Shown here: positions 41,646-54,602 of the stretch, in pieces | How positions within the stretch are numbered: the first letter of the stretch is position 1 | Layout of the letters: each line of letters starts with the position of its first letter | NCBI GenBank assembly: GCA_945859605.1 | Contig: OX243823.1 | Coordinates: 33,948,018 to 34,012,017, forward strand | Direction of reading: 5' to 3' | Length of the DNA stretch: 64,000 nucleotides | DNA from: Lumbricus rubellus | Taxonomy: Eukaryota; Annelida; Clitellata; Crassiclitellata; Lumbricidae | Notes under the pieces: generated by a model | Databases searched by the model: none | Told to the model about the DNA's origin: nothing | The model's input: the letters and a program-made list of their open reading frames with translations, nothing else | Made by a program: the position numbers and the translations under genes

Positions 41646-44600
41646 ATGTTCGAGGGTTTGGTCGTCGATCTGCTCAACAACTACCTCGGAAAGTACATCC
41701 AGAACTTAGACGCAGACAACCTACGACTCGGAATATTCAGCGGTAATTAATAATTATTGTATATTATAACACTATTCGAAGAACAGTGCCATTGTCACAT
41801 GTGGAAATACAATGTCATATATACTGTCAAGGTCAGACTAGAAGAAGGAGAGTGAGATGTGTTGAAGAATGAGGAGGAAGAGGGGAGGGAAAAGAGGAAG
41901 AGGAAAAGGATGAGGAAGAGGATAAGGAAGAATAAGAGGAAAAGGGGACGAAGGAAGTGGAAAAGGAAGTGGAGGAGAAGGAGGAATGGTGGGTGAGGAT
42001 GAAGCAGAGGAGGAGGAGGAAAGGAGTAGAGGAGAAGATTTAACTAACAAATGGTAGAAAGATGGGAAGAGGATGATGAGGAGGACGGAAAGGTTGAGAA
42101 TGCAGCCACACTCAGATTTCATTCTCACCTAAAATTACTAATATTATCAACTGAACAGACAATATAATGAGATCTTTAGCCTAATATATTATGCCTGATT
42201 GCAGCAGAGACTTATGGGGATGGAATATACTTGCAGACATGGACCACAGTGTACTGACTGCCAATAAGATGAATAAATTTTCATATAGCAGTCTTGCATG
42301 TATACAGTTATTGCCGTGAAGTGTGATCTAGTACGTGTACATAGTTTTAAATTGTAAATCCATGAGATCAATTGATGTAATAAAAATTCTATTTATTTAA
42401 GATGTTGTTGATTGTAATCCGCTTGTAATCATCGTGATTTACACTGAATGTTTAACAATACTTTTCTAGGTAATGCAGAGCTTTGCAATCTACAGCTACG
42501 ACCAGAGGCTCTTGTAAGTTAAATCTGCCATACTTATTTAATATTATTTATTAATAACCTCTGTAGCCTCAGTGTATGCACTATGCTGAAGACATCAGCT
42601 GTGTCAGAATACAGGCTATCACTGTGAATTAACCAAAACATGTTGAGCATCATTAGATCAAGGTGAGCCATAGCATTGTGTCATCTTGCCTTGCCTTGCC
42701 TTGCCTTACAGGCTCACCCAACCTCAGACAAATTGATGTTGCCAATAGTAAATTTTCCTCCATGCATATATATTATTTCCTCTGTCCTCCTTCGCATGAA
42801 AAAGAAGCAAATACAGATCAAGACTAAACTGGATACATGATATAAAATGTGAGGATATCGCTTCGCTTGGATTGACACTCAGAAAAGCAATGGACAACTG
42901 ACAAATGACCAATGATAATGCAGATAATTTATTCGTAGACATCACCTCCAAATGAGTTGTATGTCAGGAAATGATGATGATGGTGATGGTGATGGTGATG
43001 ATGATGATGACGACGACGACGGTGACGACGATGGCGATGATGAGGAGGAGGACGGTGATGAGGACGATGACGATGATGCCTCTTGTTTTTCCAGCTAATT
43101 ATTCCCAAAAGCTCCAATATCTAGTACCATGTTTTTCTACGGATATAATTGCTGTCAATATGTCTTTCTTATCGTCTGCTTTAGGCTATGTCTCTGGGGG
43201 GGGGGGTTCTTCCCCCCTCACGGTGCCCCACCCCAACCCCAATCCAAAACTAAACACAAATTAGTCCCAGTCCGACACTAGGTGTATCAGGCATGAAATC
43301 CCTATCTATGACCCTCACCCGGTCGGTCAGAGCCAAAACAATGCGGCCCAAGCACTCGGGGACTTAATTAAAGCTCCCTTAAATAATGGATCATTGAAGA
43401 GGAGTCGGTCAACATGCAGTATACATGTAGAAGTGGCTGAATAGCAATGCGTCAATTATCACATTGTTTAAGGTGTTTGGTCATTAAACGAACAATAATT
43501 CTGCCATACATTTTCTATGACCCTTGAGAATTGGGCTGTAATTAACAGAACGTAGCAGAGGTTTAAGTTGTCCCGACGACCTGTAGCCTATATTTATTTA
43601 ATTTATTTATTAGAGTCTTTGTTTTAAAGACTTACATGTATATATAGAACCACTTGGAATGCTTACAGCCAATCGTATATTTTAACAAAGTTCTGCGATT
43701 GTTTAGATCCTGTTGAGACTGTAGTATCATCCACCAGCTTTATTTAAAGAATCAAATGATGATGATCCTCGTTTAATTATAAAACAGACAAATCCAGGTG
43801 ACACACCGCACCCAGTTATGAATAACATTATAGGAATAACATTACAGAAGAGTTGAAGTTCTGTGGAAGACATCATGGACATGTATATATTATGTGTTAA
43901 TATTAATGCAAGTTCCCCTATATATAGATTATATAATTAATTATTAACCCAATCCTATAATAGCTTTCTCTTAAACAGAATGCCATAGTGTCATAATGTT
44001 TACTGAGACAGTAAATACATTTCCTCCAATCTACATCTCTTGCACTGAAGAATTTCACTCAGTTCTTGAAGCAGTGCACTTCATACCTGTGACCTCTAAA
44101 GTACAAAAGTACAATGTAATCTATGTAATCTATGTAATCTATGTAATCTATGTAATCTATGTGATCTCTCATATACTGATCTCATGCTTCTCGTCTCCTC
44201 TCTGCCACTTCGCAGCGTCTTCTTTGTTCCTCTGATCGTCTTGACCTCTTTGTTCTCTCTGTCAGTACTGCCATGGCTCAATCCATATGCTTTGCCTGCA
44301 TAGGTTACTTTCAATGGAATGGTCTTTCACCATCAGTTCACTCCACCTTTCTATCTGGGTAGTAGTCCTTCCTCATCTTTCTCTCACTTCAAATCCTCAC
44401 TTTTCTCTCGAAGTTGATCGCACTGGGAGCACTTCTGAAAGGCCTTTGCTGAGAGAAGCACTTTAGAAATGGTTATATGCAACACGATATTATGCAATAC
44501 AATACAACACTGCATTGTCTCCTTGCCAGTGAGATGTAGACAGGCAGACAAACGGACGGACAGACAAACAGAAAGACAGACAATGGGCACAGTTTGTATT

Positions 44601-46853
44601 TCTAGTTAATTGTTGCCCTGTCTGTTTCAGTTTGAACTTGATCTGCCGATTGAAGTGAAAGCTGGCTACGTTGGTAAGACTAAATAGTAAAATGTTATGA
44701 ACTATCTAACCTACAACGAAACAATCATTGCGTGTTACTGCTTTTCATTAGTCATCAAATCAGGGGTTATTTTAAGGAAATTTCTCAACTGCACATAATT
44801 ATCAGAATAACATCCTACATCGGGTAGATTGGTCATTATTGAAACTAAGGTCTAATTCTTCTTCTTATTTTTTTATATTATTATTATTATTATTATTATT
44901 TATCATCATTATTATTATTAATTTATTATTATTATTTTTATTATTACTAATATTATTATCATTATCATGAAAGTGTAACTTGCTAAGCTTATAAACCTAC
45001 CCCTCCAAAGAGCAGTGTTTAATCTAGTCCCCATCCGCTGGGGGGGGGGGGGAAATCAGGTTTCTGGGGGGGGGGCAGACAATCGAGTGTCAGAAGGACT
45101 CTCGTAGGGGGAGGGGTATGAGGAGATGTGCCCTCCCCACCCGAAACGCTTTGAATTCCCGCAATGGTAGCATTTTAAGGTGTCATCTTTAAAAGATACC
45201 TCTACTTTTTGAGAGCCTCATCAGAAACTTTTTGAATTTCCACATTGCAATTGTAGCATTTTAAGGTGTCATCTGAACAAAATAGGCCAACCTCTACTTT
45301 TTCAGAGCCTTATGAGAAACTTTTTGAATTTCCACATTGCAATGGTAGCATTTTAAGGTCTCATTTTAACAAAATACCTGTACTTTTTCAGAGCCTCATC
45401 AGAAACTTTTTGAATTTCCACATTGCAATGGTAGCATTTTATGGTTTCATCTTAACAAAATACCTCTACTTTTTCAGAGCCTCATCAGAAACTTTTTGAA
45501 TTTCCACATTGCAATGGTAGCATTTTAAGGTGTCATCTTAACAAAATAGGCTACCTCTACTTTTTCAGAGCCCCATCAGAAACTTTTTGAATTTCCACAT
45601 TGCAATGATAGCATTTTAAGGTGTCATTTTAACAAAATACCTCTACTTTTTCAGAGCCTCATCAGAAACTTTTTGAATTTCCACATTGCAATGGTAGCAT
45701 TTTAAGGTGTCATCTTAACAAAATACCTCTACTTTTTCAGAGCCTTATCAGAAACGTTTTGAATTTCCACATTGCAATTGTAGCATTTTAAGGTGTCATC
45801 TGAACAAAATACCTCTACTTTTTCAGAGCCTCATCAGAAACTTTTTGAATTTCCACATTGCAATGGCGCATTTTATGGTGTCATCTTAACAAAATACCTC
45901 TACTTTTTCAGAGCCTCATGAGAAACTTTTTGAATTTCCACATCGCAATGGTAGCTTTTAAGGTGTCATCTTAAAAAAATACCTGTAATTTTTTGAGAGC
46001 CTCATCAGAAACTTTTTGAATTTCCACATTGCAATGGTAGCATTTTAAGGTGTCATCTTAACAAAATACCTCTACTTTTTCAGAGCCTTATCAGAAACTT
46101 TTTGAATTTCCACATTGCAATTGTAGCATTTTAAGGTGTCATCTGAACAAAATACCTCTACTTTTTCAGAGCCTTATGAGAAACTTTTTGAATTTCCACA
46201 TTGCAATGGTAGCATTTTAAGGTCTCATTTTAACAAAATACCTGTACTTTTTCAGAGCCTCATCAGAAACTTTTTGAATTTCCAAATTGCAATGGTAGCA
46301 TTTTATGGTGTCATCTTAACAAAATACCTCTACTTTTTCAGAGCCTCATCAGAAACGTTTTGAATTTCCATATTGCAATGGTAGCATTTTAAGGTGTCAT
46401 CTTAACAAAATGCCTGTACTTTTTCAGAGCCTCATCAGAAACTTGTTGAATTTCCACATTGCAATGGCAGAATTTTATGGTGTCATCTTAAAAAAATACC
46501 TGTACTTTTCAGTGCTTATAAGTGTGGGCTAAGACTTCAATAAATATAAGCAACACTTAACAAATATAGAAATTTAAAGTTAAATTCACGGCAAAAATGT
46601 CTTATAATCTTGTTTGTTACAATCAGTTTAATTAAAATATATTAGATACTTACATTGCTTATGCGATTGTGTGTAAAGAAGTAACTGCACAAAACCTGAT
46701 TTTCAACTGCACAAATTCGTTTTCCAACTACACACTTTGTGTCCAGCTGCACGTTAAAATAACCCCTGCATCAAATAAATGATATCATTTTTGATTCGAT
46801 CTTACATTTTCTCTTGCTGCATTTTACATTTTATTACCTTATCTTGCTTTATC

Positions 46854-46911
<58 letters not shown>

Positions 46912-49900
46912 TATAGACTTATACTGTATCTTGCTGTAGCTTGTCTTATCGTACCTAAATTTGTCTTATTTGATTTTCTTTCATCATACTTTCTGATTCT
47001 ACCTCATCTTGCATTATCTTGCACTATTTATCTTATATCATCTTGCCTTTTGTGACGGTGTGTAAGCTTACTGTACACATAATTTTATAATATGTGTAAA
47101 GCTGTGAAGTTTCAGGGCCGATTACTGTGCTAAGCGTTTTATATATGTAGGTTGTATAGATAGGTGATTTTGTTTATTTAATTAATTCAATTTATTACCA
47201 AGTTCTAAAACAACTCGTATAAAAATAATGTAGTCTATATAGAATTATAGATAGGTATTTATGATACGATTCGCCGTTTTGGCTCATTCAGCGTAAAGTA
47301 GGGAACCATGACTGAGTAATTCAAATCTTAACGGTCGGCGAAAGATCGTCTGCTTGAGCGACTGTGGTTTCGCGCCATTGGAGCAAAACGTCATCAGATG
47401 ATGTTTTGAGTTTGATTGGCGATGGTCGTTGCTTGAGAAAGCAGTTAACTCATCCGTTTTATGATCTATCTTTTTTATTAGATTTAAGCGAACTTCGTCA
47501 GCTTAAGTCGAAGATTTTAGAAGTAGTAAAAGTAACTCGGTCTGGCGAAGTTTAGAATCGATTGAATCGTTGAATTGCATCGGACGATCGAGACTGAAGT
47601 AAATTCATCGGCCTATATATTCAATGGTGATCAAGTTTAAAAGTTTAAGACGAAACCGTGTGCTGAAGCAATCGAGCCAATTATTTTGTTATCTGATTAA
47701 GCAAGTGATTAGCAATTGGACATACGGTAAATAGACTTAAGATTAAGTTACTCCGTTGAATTCTTTAATGGATAAACGTTGAATTGCCTTAGATGTCAGA
47801 CGAAAGCAATGATACTGAAGACGACTACGGAGAAAGGGACAATCAATCCTTAAATGCAAAAGATGGTTAGCAGTATAGGTTGTGCGTCTATAGCCTGCCA
47901 GGGTGAGAAACGGCAAGTAAAAGCTATATGCAGTTAGCCTGAGTTAGGGGCCTTAGGACCTACAACGTTTGTCTTGCATGTAATTCCAAAATTGTGAGTT
48001 CGATTCGCTTCGTCCTTCGAGACCATTACTGTGTATACCATGAACAAGACAAACTGCAATTGTTGTGCACCATCAAAATTGAATTTATGACAGGGCTTTT
48101 TTTAACTCCTGACTCTCATGTGTAATGCCTCGCTTCGTGATGGCATTCTACCGGCATCCCAGAAACGGTCGATCATCACGCCGATCCTGAAGCAGCCGGG
48201 ACTTGATCCTCTTCTACCGTCTAGCTATAGGCCTATAGCAAATGTTACATTTATATCTAAAATTATTGAAAAGCTTGTTGCTTCTCAACTGTTCAGGTAT
48301 TTAGACTCTAATTTGCTTCTTCCACCTTTCCAATCTGGCTTCCGTAAGGGACACTCCACTGAGACCCTTCTTCTCCATCTTCTCACTGAGGTCTATAGTG
48401 CTATAGACCGATCACAGGTCACTCTTTTGGCCCTCTATGACGTGAGTGCTGCCTTCGACACTGTCGATCATTCTATTCTTATTCACCGTCTTTCCACTTC
48501 TTTTGGCATCTCTGCTCTGCCCCTTGACTGGCTAACTTCTTATCTAACAGACCGCTCCTCTTCCACTGTCTTTCTCTCCACTCGTTCCCCTTGGATCCCC
48601 GTTCCAGTCGACCTTCCGCAAGGTTCTGTTCTAGGGCCCTTGCTCTATATCCTCTTCACTGCGGACATTAACTCTTTGCTCGCTACTTGCTCACTGCGAA
48701 GTCACTCCTATGCTGACGATGTGCAATCATTTGCCCATTGCTTTGCTGAGGACGCTGCCAAAACTGTCCGCCTTATGGTCTGCGCTTCTGACACCCTTAC
48801 TTCTTGGCTTTCGTCAAATCGACTGCGACTTAATTCTCTGAAAACGCAATTCATATGGCTGGGAACTCGCCAGCAGCTGGCCAAGATTGACATGGCTGCC
48901 CTCGCACATGAGTTTCCTCTTGTAACCTTCTCTACCTCGGTCCGTGACCTTGGAGTCATCTTAGACCAAGAACTTTCCTTCTGTAAGCACATATCTTCCC
49001 TGTCACGTGCCTGCTATTACCAAATTCGACAGCTGCGCGTTGTTGCTCGCTCTCTCTCATTCACTGCTTCTTCTACTCTTGTCCATGCCTTTGTTTGCAG
49101 CCGCTTAGATTACTGCTCTTCTCTTTATGTCGGCCTCCCACAGGTCCGCCTGAACTCCTTGGTTAGGGTCCTTCGATCTGCAGCACGCTTGGTTGGTGGC
49201 ATCTCCCGGTTCGATCACGTTTCTGCCTTCATGAGGGACGACCTCCACTGGCTCCCACTGCAGCAACGCATTGCCTATAGAGTTTCGTCTATTGCTTGGC
49301 GCTGCATCCTGTCTCAAGCTCCATCATATCTATGTGCACTTTTTACTCCTGTCTCCGTTTCTCTGGGCCGCCGTTCGCTGCGGTCAGCTGCCCGCGGTGA
49401 CTATCTTGTCCCTTTTTGTCGTACCGCTACTATGCAGCGAAGAGCATATTCTGTGGTGGGTCCAGCTATCTGGAATGGCCTCCCTACGGCTCTCCGTTCT
49501 CTTCCTCGGGACTCTGCTGGCTCTTTCTACCGTCTTCTCAAGACCTTTCTTTTTGACCAGGCCTGGGTTGGGAGTGCCTCTGAGTAGAGATCTTGAAGAG
49601 GCGCTATATAAATTTATGTGATTGATTGATTGATTGATTGATTGAACGTACAGTTGTACACAAAATGTGCAGTTCTAAATCGATTTGTGCAGCTGTTGAA
49701 GCACTTCGTTGCAGTTAAATTTAGTAAAAAAAGTCATTGTATTGTATTGTATTGTATTGTATAGGTGATAATAACATTGTCCTCTGATTGGAAATAATTT
49801 GTCATGGACAATGGGAATTGAAAGAAAGGGCTGTGCAGTTCTAAAAATTCCTTAAAAACAGCCCTGATTAATTCAATTCTTAATCTGATCAAATTGTCCG

Positions 49901-52900
49901 ACTTCAATCTTAGTAAGGAGGTCATTCCCAAATTCCACTGCCTGCGTTGAATTCAAAACACATAGACAACACCTGTAATTATTAATCAACTTTTATTATA
50001 TATTGTGTACATTAGACTCAGTGTTCGTCAGTGACGTAACTAGCGTTGGGCTTGGAGGGGCTTAAGCCCCCCCAAACGAAGCTGAAGCCCCCCCAAATGA
50101 AATCAAGTCGTTGTATGCTTACGGCTAATTTAAATAGACTACCGCATGGACGGCGTACATGCAGTTACGGACGACCGGCCATGACTGCCTAAAAATGGCT
50201 CCATTTGAGGTCGACACAGCCAAAAATGCCCTGGTCGCTGGGGTTCCGCCCCAGACCCCGCTGGGGAGCTTACGGTAAATACAAAACCCTTCTCTTTTAC
50301 AGTAGCAGTTTTAGTTTTATTGTTATCCTGGTAGCTTGAGCTTTGCGACACTGAAAAACGACTTATTCTTAAAAGTTTTCGCGACTTTTCCGTTCACAAA
50401 TAGGCCTAGCTGGCAAACAAGAGCCCTAAAATGGCTCCATTTGAGGTCGACACAGCCAAAAATGCGCTGGTCGCTGGGGCTCCGCCCCAGACCCCGCTGG
50501 GGGAGCTTACGACGCTCCCCCAGACCCCTAATCGGGGCGGGCTTCGTGCCTTCGGCACTCGCAACTTCGCGCCTTCGGCGCCGCCACCCACGACCAATTA
50601 CAATACAGTGTTCTGGCACTTCTTCTTTTACACTTTAAGCATTGGTCATACTTAAGCCTTAAGCCCCCCCAAACGAAAAATCCTAGTTACGTCCCTGGTG
50701 TTCGTGTCTGCAATGAAGATGTCGCATTATAAAAAAAATAACGCAGTGCGGCTCAGACACCTTTAAAACTCTGGTTTACTCGGTTATATTCTCTTCTTCA
50801 CGCGCTTAATAATTGGAAATAACTTGTGTGATGTTGATAATGCCGTGCGTTTTAGACACCTTTAAAGTTGAAATTTACTATGCTATATTAGCCTCTGGTT
50901 ATGGCTGTCATAAAATTATCTACATATTCTGTCTTTATTGGTCTGCCCAAGGTTCGCCTAGCTCTGCAATCTGTACTCAATGCTGCTGCTGCTAGGCTCA
51001 TTGCCCGCCTTCCTCGATTTTCCCACATTTCTTCATTCATGACCGAACAACTTCACTGGCTTCCACTCTTGGCCCGTATACAATTTAAGGTCCTAATCTT
51101 GGTCATCAAGTCTCAAATGGGTCTTGCTCCGAAGTATCTGTGTGATCAGATACTTCGCCCCCTTTCTGCCACTTCGCTGCGTCCTCTTAGGTCCTCTGAT
51201 CGGCTTGACCTCTTTGTCCCCCGAGTCAGGACCGCCATGGCGCAATCCAGATCATTCGCCTGCATTGGTCCCTCCCTATGGAATGGGCTTCCCCCATCAG
51301 TTCGCTCTGCCATCCTCTCTGGTAGTGTATCCTCCTCTTTCTCTCGTCTAAAAACTTGCCTTTTTTCTCGGAGTTGAACGCACTGGGAGTGCTTCTGAAA
51401 GGCTCTTGCTGCAAGAAGTGCTTTATAAATGGTCAGATAAGATAAGATGGCCTAGTCTATGATGATTTTAGTATCAACTAGATTAAGATGCTGGTTTAGG
51501 TAGAATTGATCTATCAAATCTTAATCGTGTCTCCTCAAAGTCTTTGGTCTTTCTGTAAGGGCTCGGACCTTCCCATTGACATCTCTGGGCAATCGCTTTA
51601 ACACAACGCTCGTGAATAAGCTGGTTCCCAGTGCTTGGCTTTAGAGTATACCGTCTTAGAATTATTTCTGAGTTCATAGCTGACCGGTCTTGCAGGTCGG
51701 ATCTGTTTGGAGATTCCTTGGACAAGTCTCTTCTCGAGTCCTGTTCTGTGTACGTTGGACGATGTGTACATTCTTGCCGGACCATTGACCGACCGACCGT
51801 ACGATGAGACGAAGGAGGAAGCGCTCGACAATGCGAGGAAGAGAAAGAGATTGGAATTGATGGAACAGGGAACAATGACGACCACAGCTGCTGCTGCTGC
51901 TGCAGGTCGTGCCATCTGATCGATTGGTGTTCATGGAGTGATTGAGTTTAAGAGTAGATATGGTTGATTGGTGTCAAAATATGAGTCTTTCATTTCAATG
52001 ATTGAGAATTTGATTGACTTTGATTGACTGATTAATTATCATTATTACCATGATAATTAATGACAAAGGAATTTGCACGTATTATAGGCTAGTTATAACG
52101 CCGCGCCATTTAGGGGCACGTTCGAGAAACTGTCGTCCGTTTTCAGTCTCTCGGAGCCTGGTAGATCCATCCTTTCTACTTCGGGCGGCAGAAATAAAAA
52201 CAGAATATTTAAAGATGATTAAAAAATCGTTGTAGCATGATTGACTGATTGATTAGCATATTGATTAGCTGTGTGTGAATGACTTGAGTTGAGTTTTTCA
52301 TTGATGATTTCTTTGATTGAAAACTTGTATGATTGCAATTGACTTCGGTATTGATTGACAGCACAAAGATTGCTGGAGAAGTTCCTTGGCATGCGCTGTG
52401 TTGCGGTCTATTGAATAGTTGTTATTGAGCGCCTCTGAATATCCTAGTCATTAACTGTGAGAGGCGCTATATAAATATATACATACATACAATTGTTACA
52501 ATACAATTGTTACAATACAATTGTTACAATACAATTGTTACAATGCAATTGTTGTTTGCAGATAATTCGAATTCACAGAAGCAAAGTTTTATGCAGAAGT
52601 TGACGACTACAATCATCAACAACATCCAAGTCAGATTCTAATCCAATCTGATCTTTAGAAGAAAGCTTATCTATTATAATATAATCTGATCTAAGAAAGC
52701 TAATTATCTATTTTAATCTAATCTGATTCAATACAAAAAATAATGTGTGCAGTTGGTAGGAAGATGGGAGGGCGAGGGAGAGGCCTGAGCAATTACTGTT
52801 TTTACTGTGAAATTAATATTGAATAAATAATAAATAAATTTTAATGATAAAATTGTTTATTATTTCAAGCCGATAAACATTACAAGCCCACGATTATACT

Positions 52901-54531
52901 GTGATAAATGGCCTAAATAGCATAAAATTAAAGATGGGATGAATGTATTAATACAAATTCTTGTGAGCTCTATTGGGAAGCATTCTCTTCGAATGAGCAC
53001 CTACCTTACCTGTTTACATGAGTACATGGTTTCCAATCTGATTGAACACCAATTTCACTCGTTGAGCACAATAAGCAGATGTTTATGCGTCTGTTTGAGC
53101 TCTTGAATCTTCATATCGAGTATGTCAAATGGTACACAAGCTATTTGATTGAGCACCTATTTACTTCTTTCATTTAGCAATTAGCATCTGTTTACTTTAG
53201 CACCTGTTTAATTTTAATTAGTAACTTAGTATACCTGTTTATCTGATCTCCGTGGTGTGTTTACGATGTGCAGGTGACGATTCAGCGAATCCACGTTCGT
53301 TATGAGGACAGTGTATCTAAGGAGAAGGTTTCATCATCGTCGTCATCATCGTCTGCTTCCGATCATCATCATTCGTCGTCGTCGTCGTTGTCATCATTTG
53401 GATGTGGTTTGATTTTGAAGGAAGTCAGTCTACAGACGACGAACAGTCATTGGAGTCCACAGCATATTGACGCAACGGCCACCGTCGTACACAAGGTCAG
53501 GCTGCCATGGCAACTGAGGCTGCTGCTGCTGCTGGTGATGGGGGTTGGGGTGATGAGGGTGATGAAGGTGGTGGTGGAGGTGATGATGATGGTGGAGGGT
53601 GATGAAGGTGGTGGAGGGAGGGGGGTGGATGATCCTGGTGATGGTGATGATGATCATTCAGTCATTTGTTCTTACATTGATTACTTGATGGTTGAGTTAT
53701 TATCATTTTATTTGTTATTATTATTATTATTATTTTTTACCCGAGGTATCAATGATCCCTCAGGATTTATAAAAATTAGGAGCAATGTTCTTGAATGGCA
53801 AGTCTTCGCAGATGTTATTATTTTTTTTAATTTTTTTATATTATTATTTTAGTGCCCAAGGTATATATGATCCCTCAGGCAGAGTCAGGCTTTAAAAACA
53901 CCACTAAAAAGCTTTGTTGTTCTGGAGTCAACAGTCATCCTCATCGGTCAATTGTGCAAACGTACTTCGAAATGCATTAAACTTATTATTATCGTTATTA
54001 TTATTATTATTATTTTATTTATTTTTTCCTGACCAACAAAAGCTGTTCTAGCCCAGCTCCTGCAAAAGAGAGCACTTGAATACGATGACAATGATATTCA
54101 TAGCAAATGATGTTGATGATGATGATGATACTGATGAGGACAGTGTGTTGTTTTTTGTCTACTGCAGTTGCTCCAGATCCACTCGTTTTCCGTCTACTGG
54201 AATCCATATCTTCCGGAGCAGGCGCTCGTTCGCAACAAGCTGCACACTTCTGCGTGGAGGGTTAGTCACCGTCGCTTTCTCGGTCTCAGCACTCTGTCTC
54301 TCTCGTTGAACACTCTCGCTTGATTCTTCTTAGAACTCTGAATCTCTAGCACAGCTAGATAATGTACTTTTTCGTCAATATACGATATACACATGTTTAA
54401 TTTTGTGGATGGATATGACGTAGGATCTGCTGCCACCTTCCTTCACAAATGTGCTGGTCCAGCAATTTGGGATTGTCTCCCGTTATGTTAACAGTTTGTA
54501 TTCTTGTGAAAATCAACTCTGTGTGTACTTA

Positions 54532-54602
<71 letters not shown>

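Larger units (their letters stand above)
48091..49866. mobile_element. hAT-like element interrupted by an L2 LINE
   Basis: CAGGGCTTTTTTTAA at the left and CCTTAAAAACAGCCCTG at the right pair as inverted ends. Right after the LINE the sequence resumes with CGTACAGTTGTACACAAAATG, continuing the TTTTTTAACGTGCAGTTGTACAC order seen uninterrupted at 37554. No clean target duplication is present. Confidence 0.6.

Noticed and set aside
42929..43117. Histidine-rich ORF
   Set aside because: Translation of a GATGAC triplet repeat.
47364..47555. 63-codon frame in VPS13 intron 3
   Set aside because: No ATG, no similarity, no splice sites identified.
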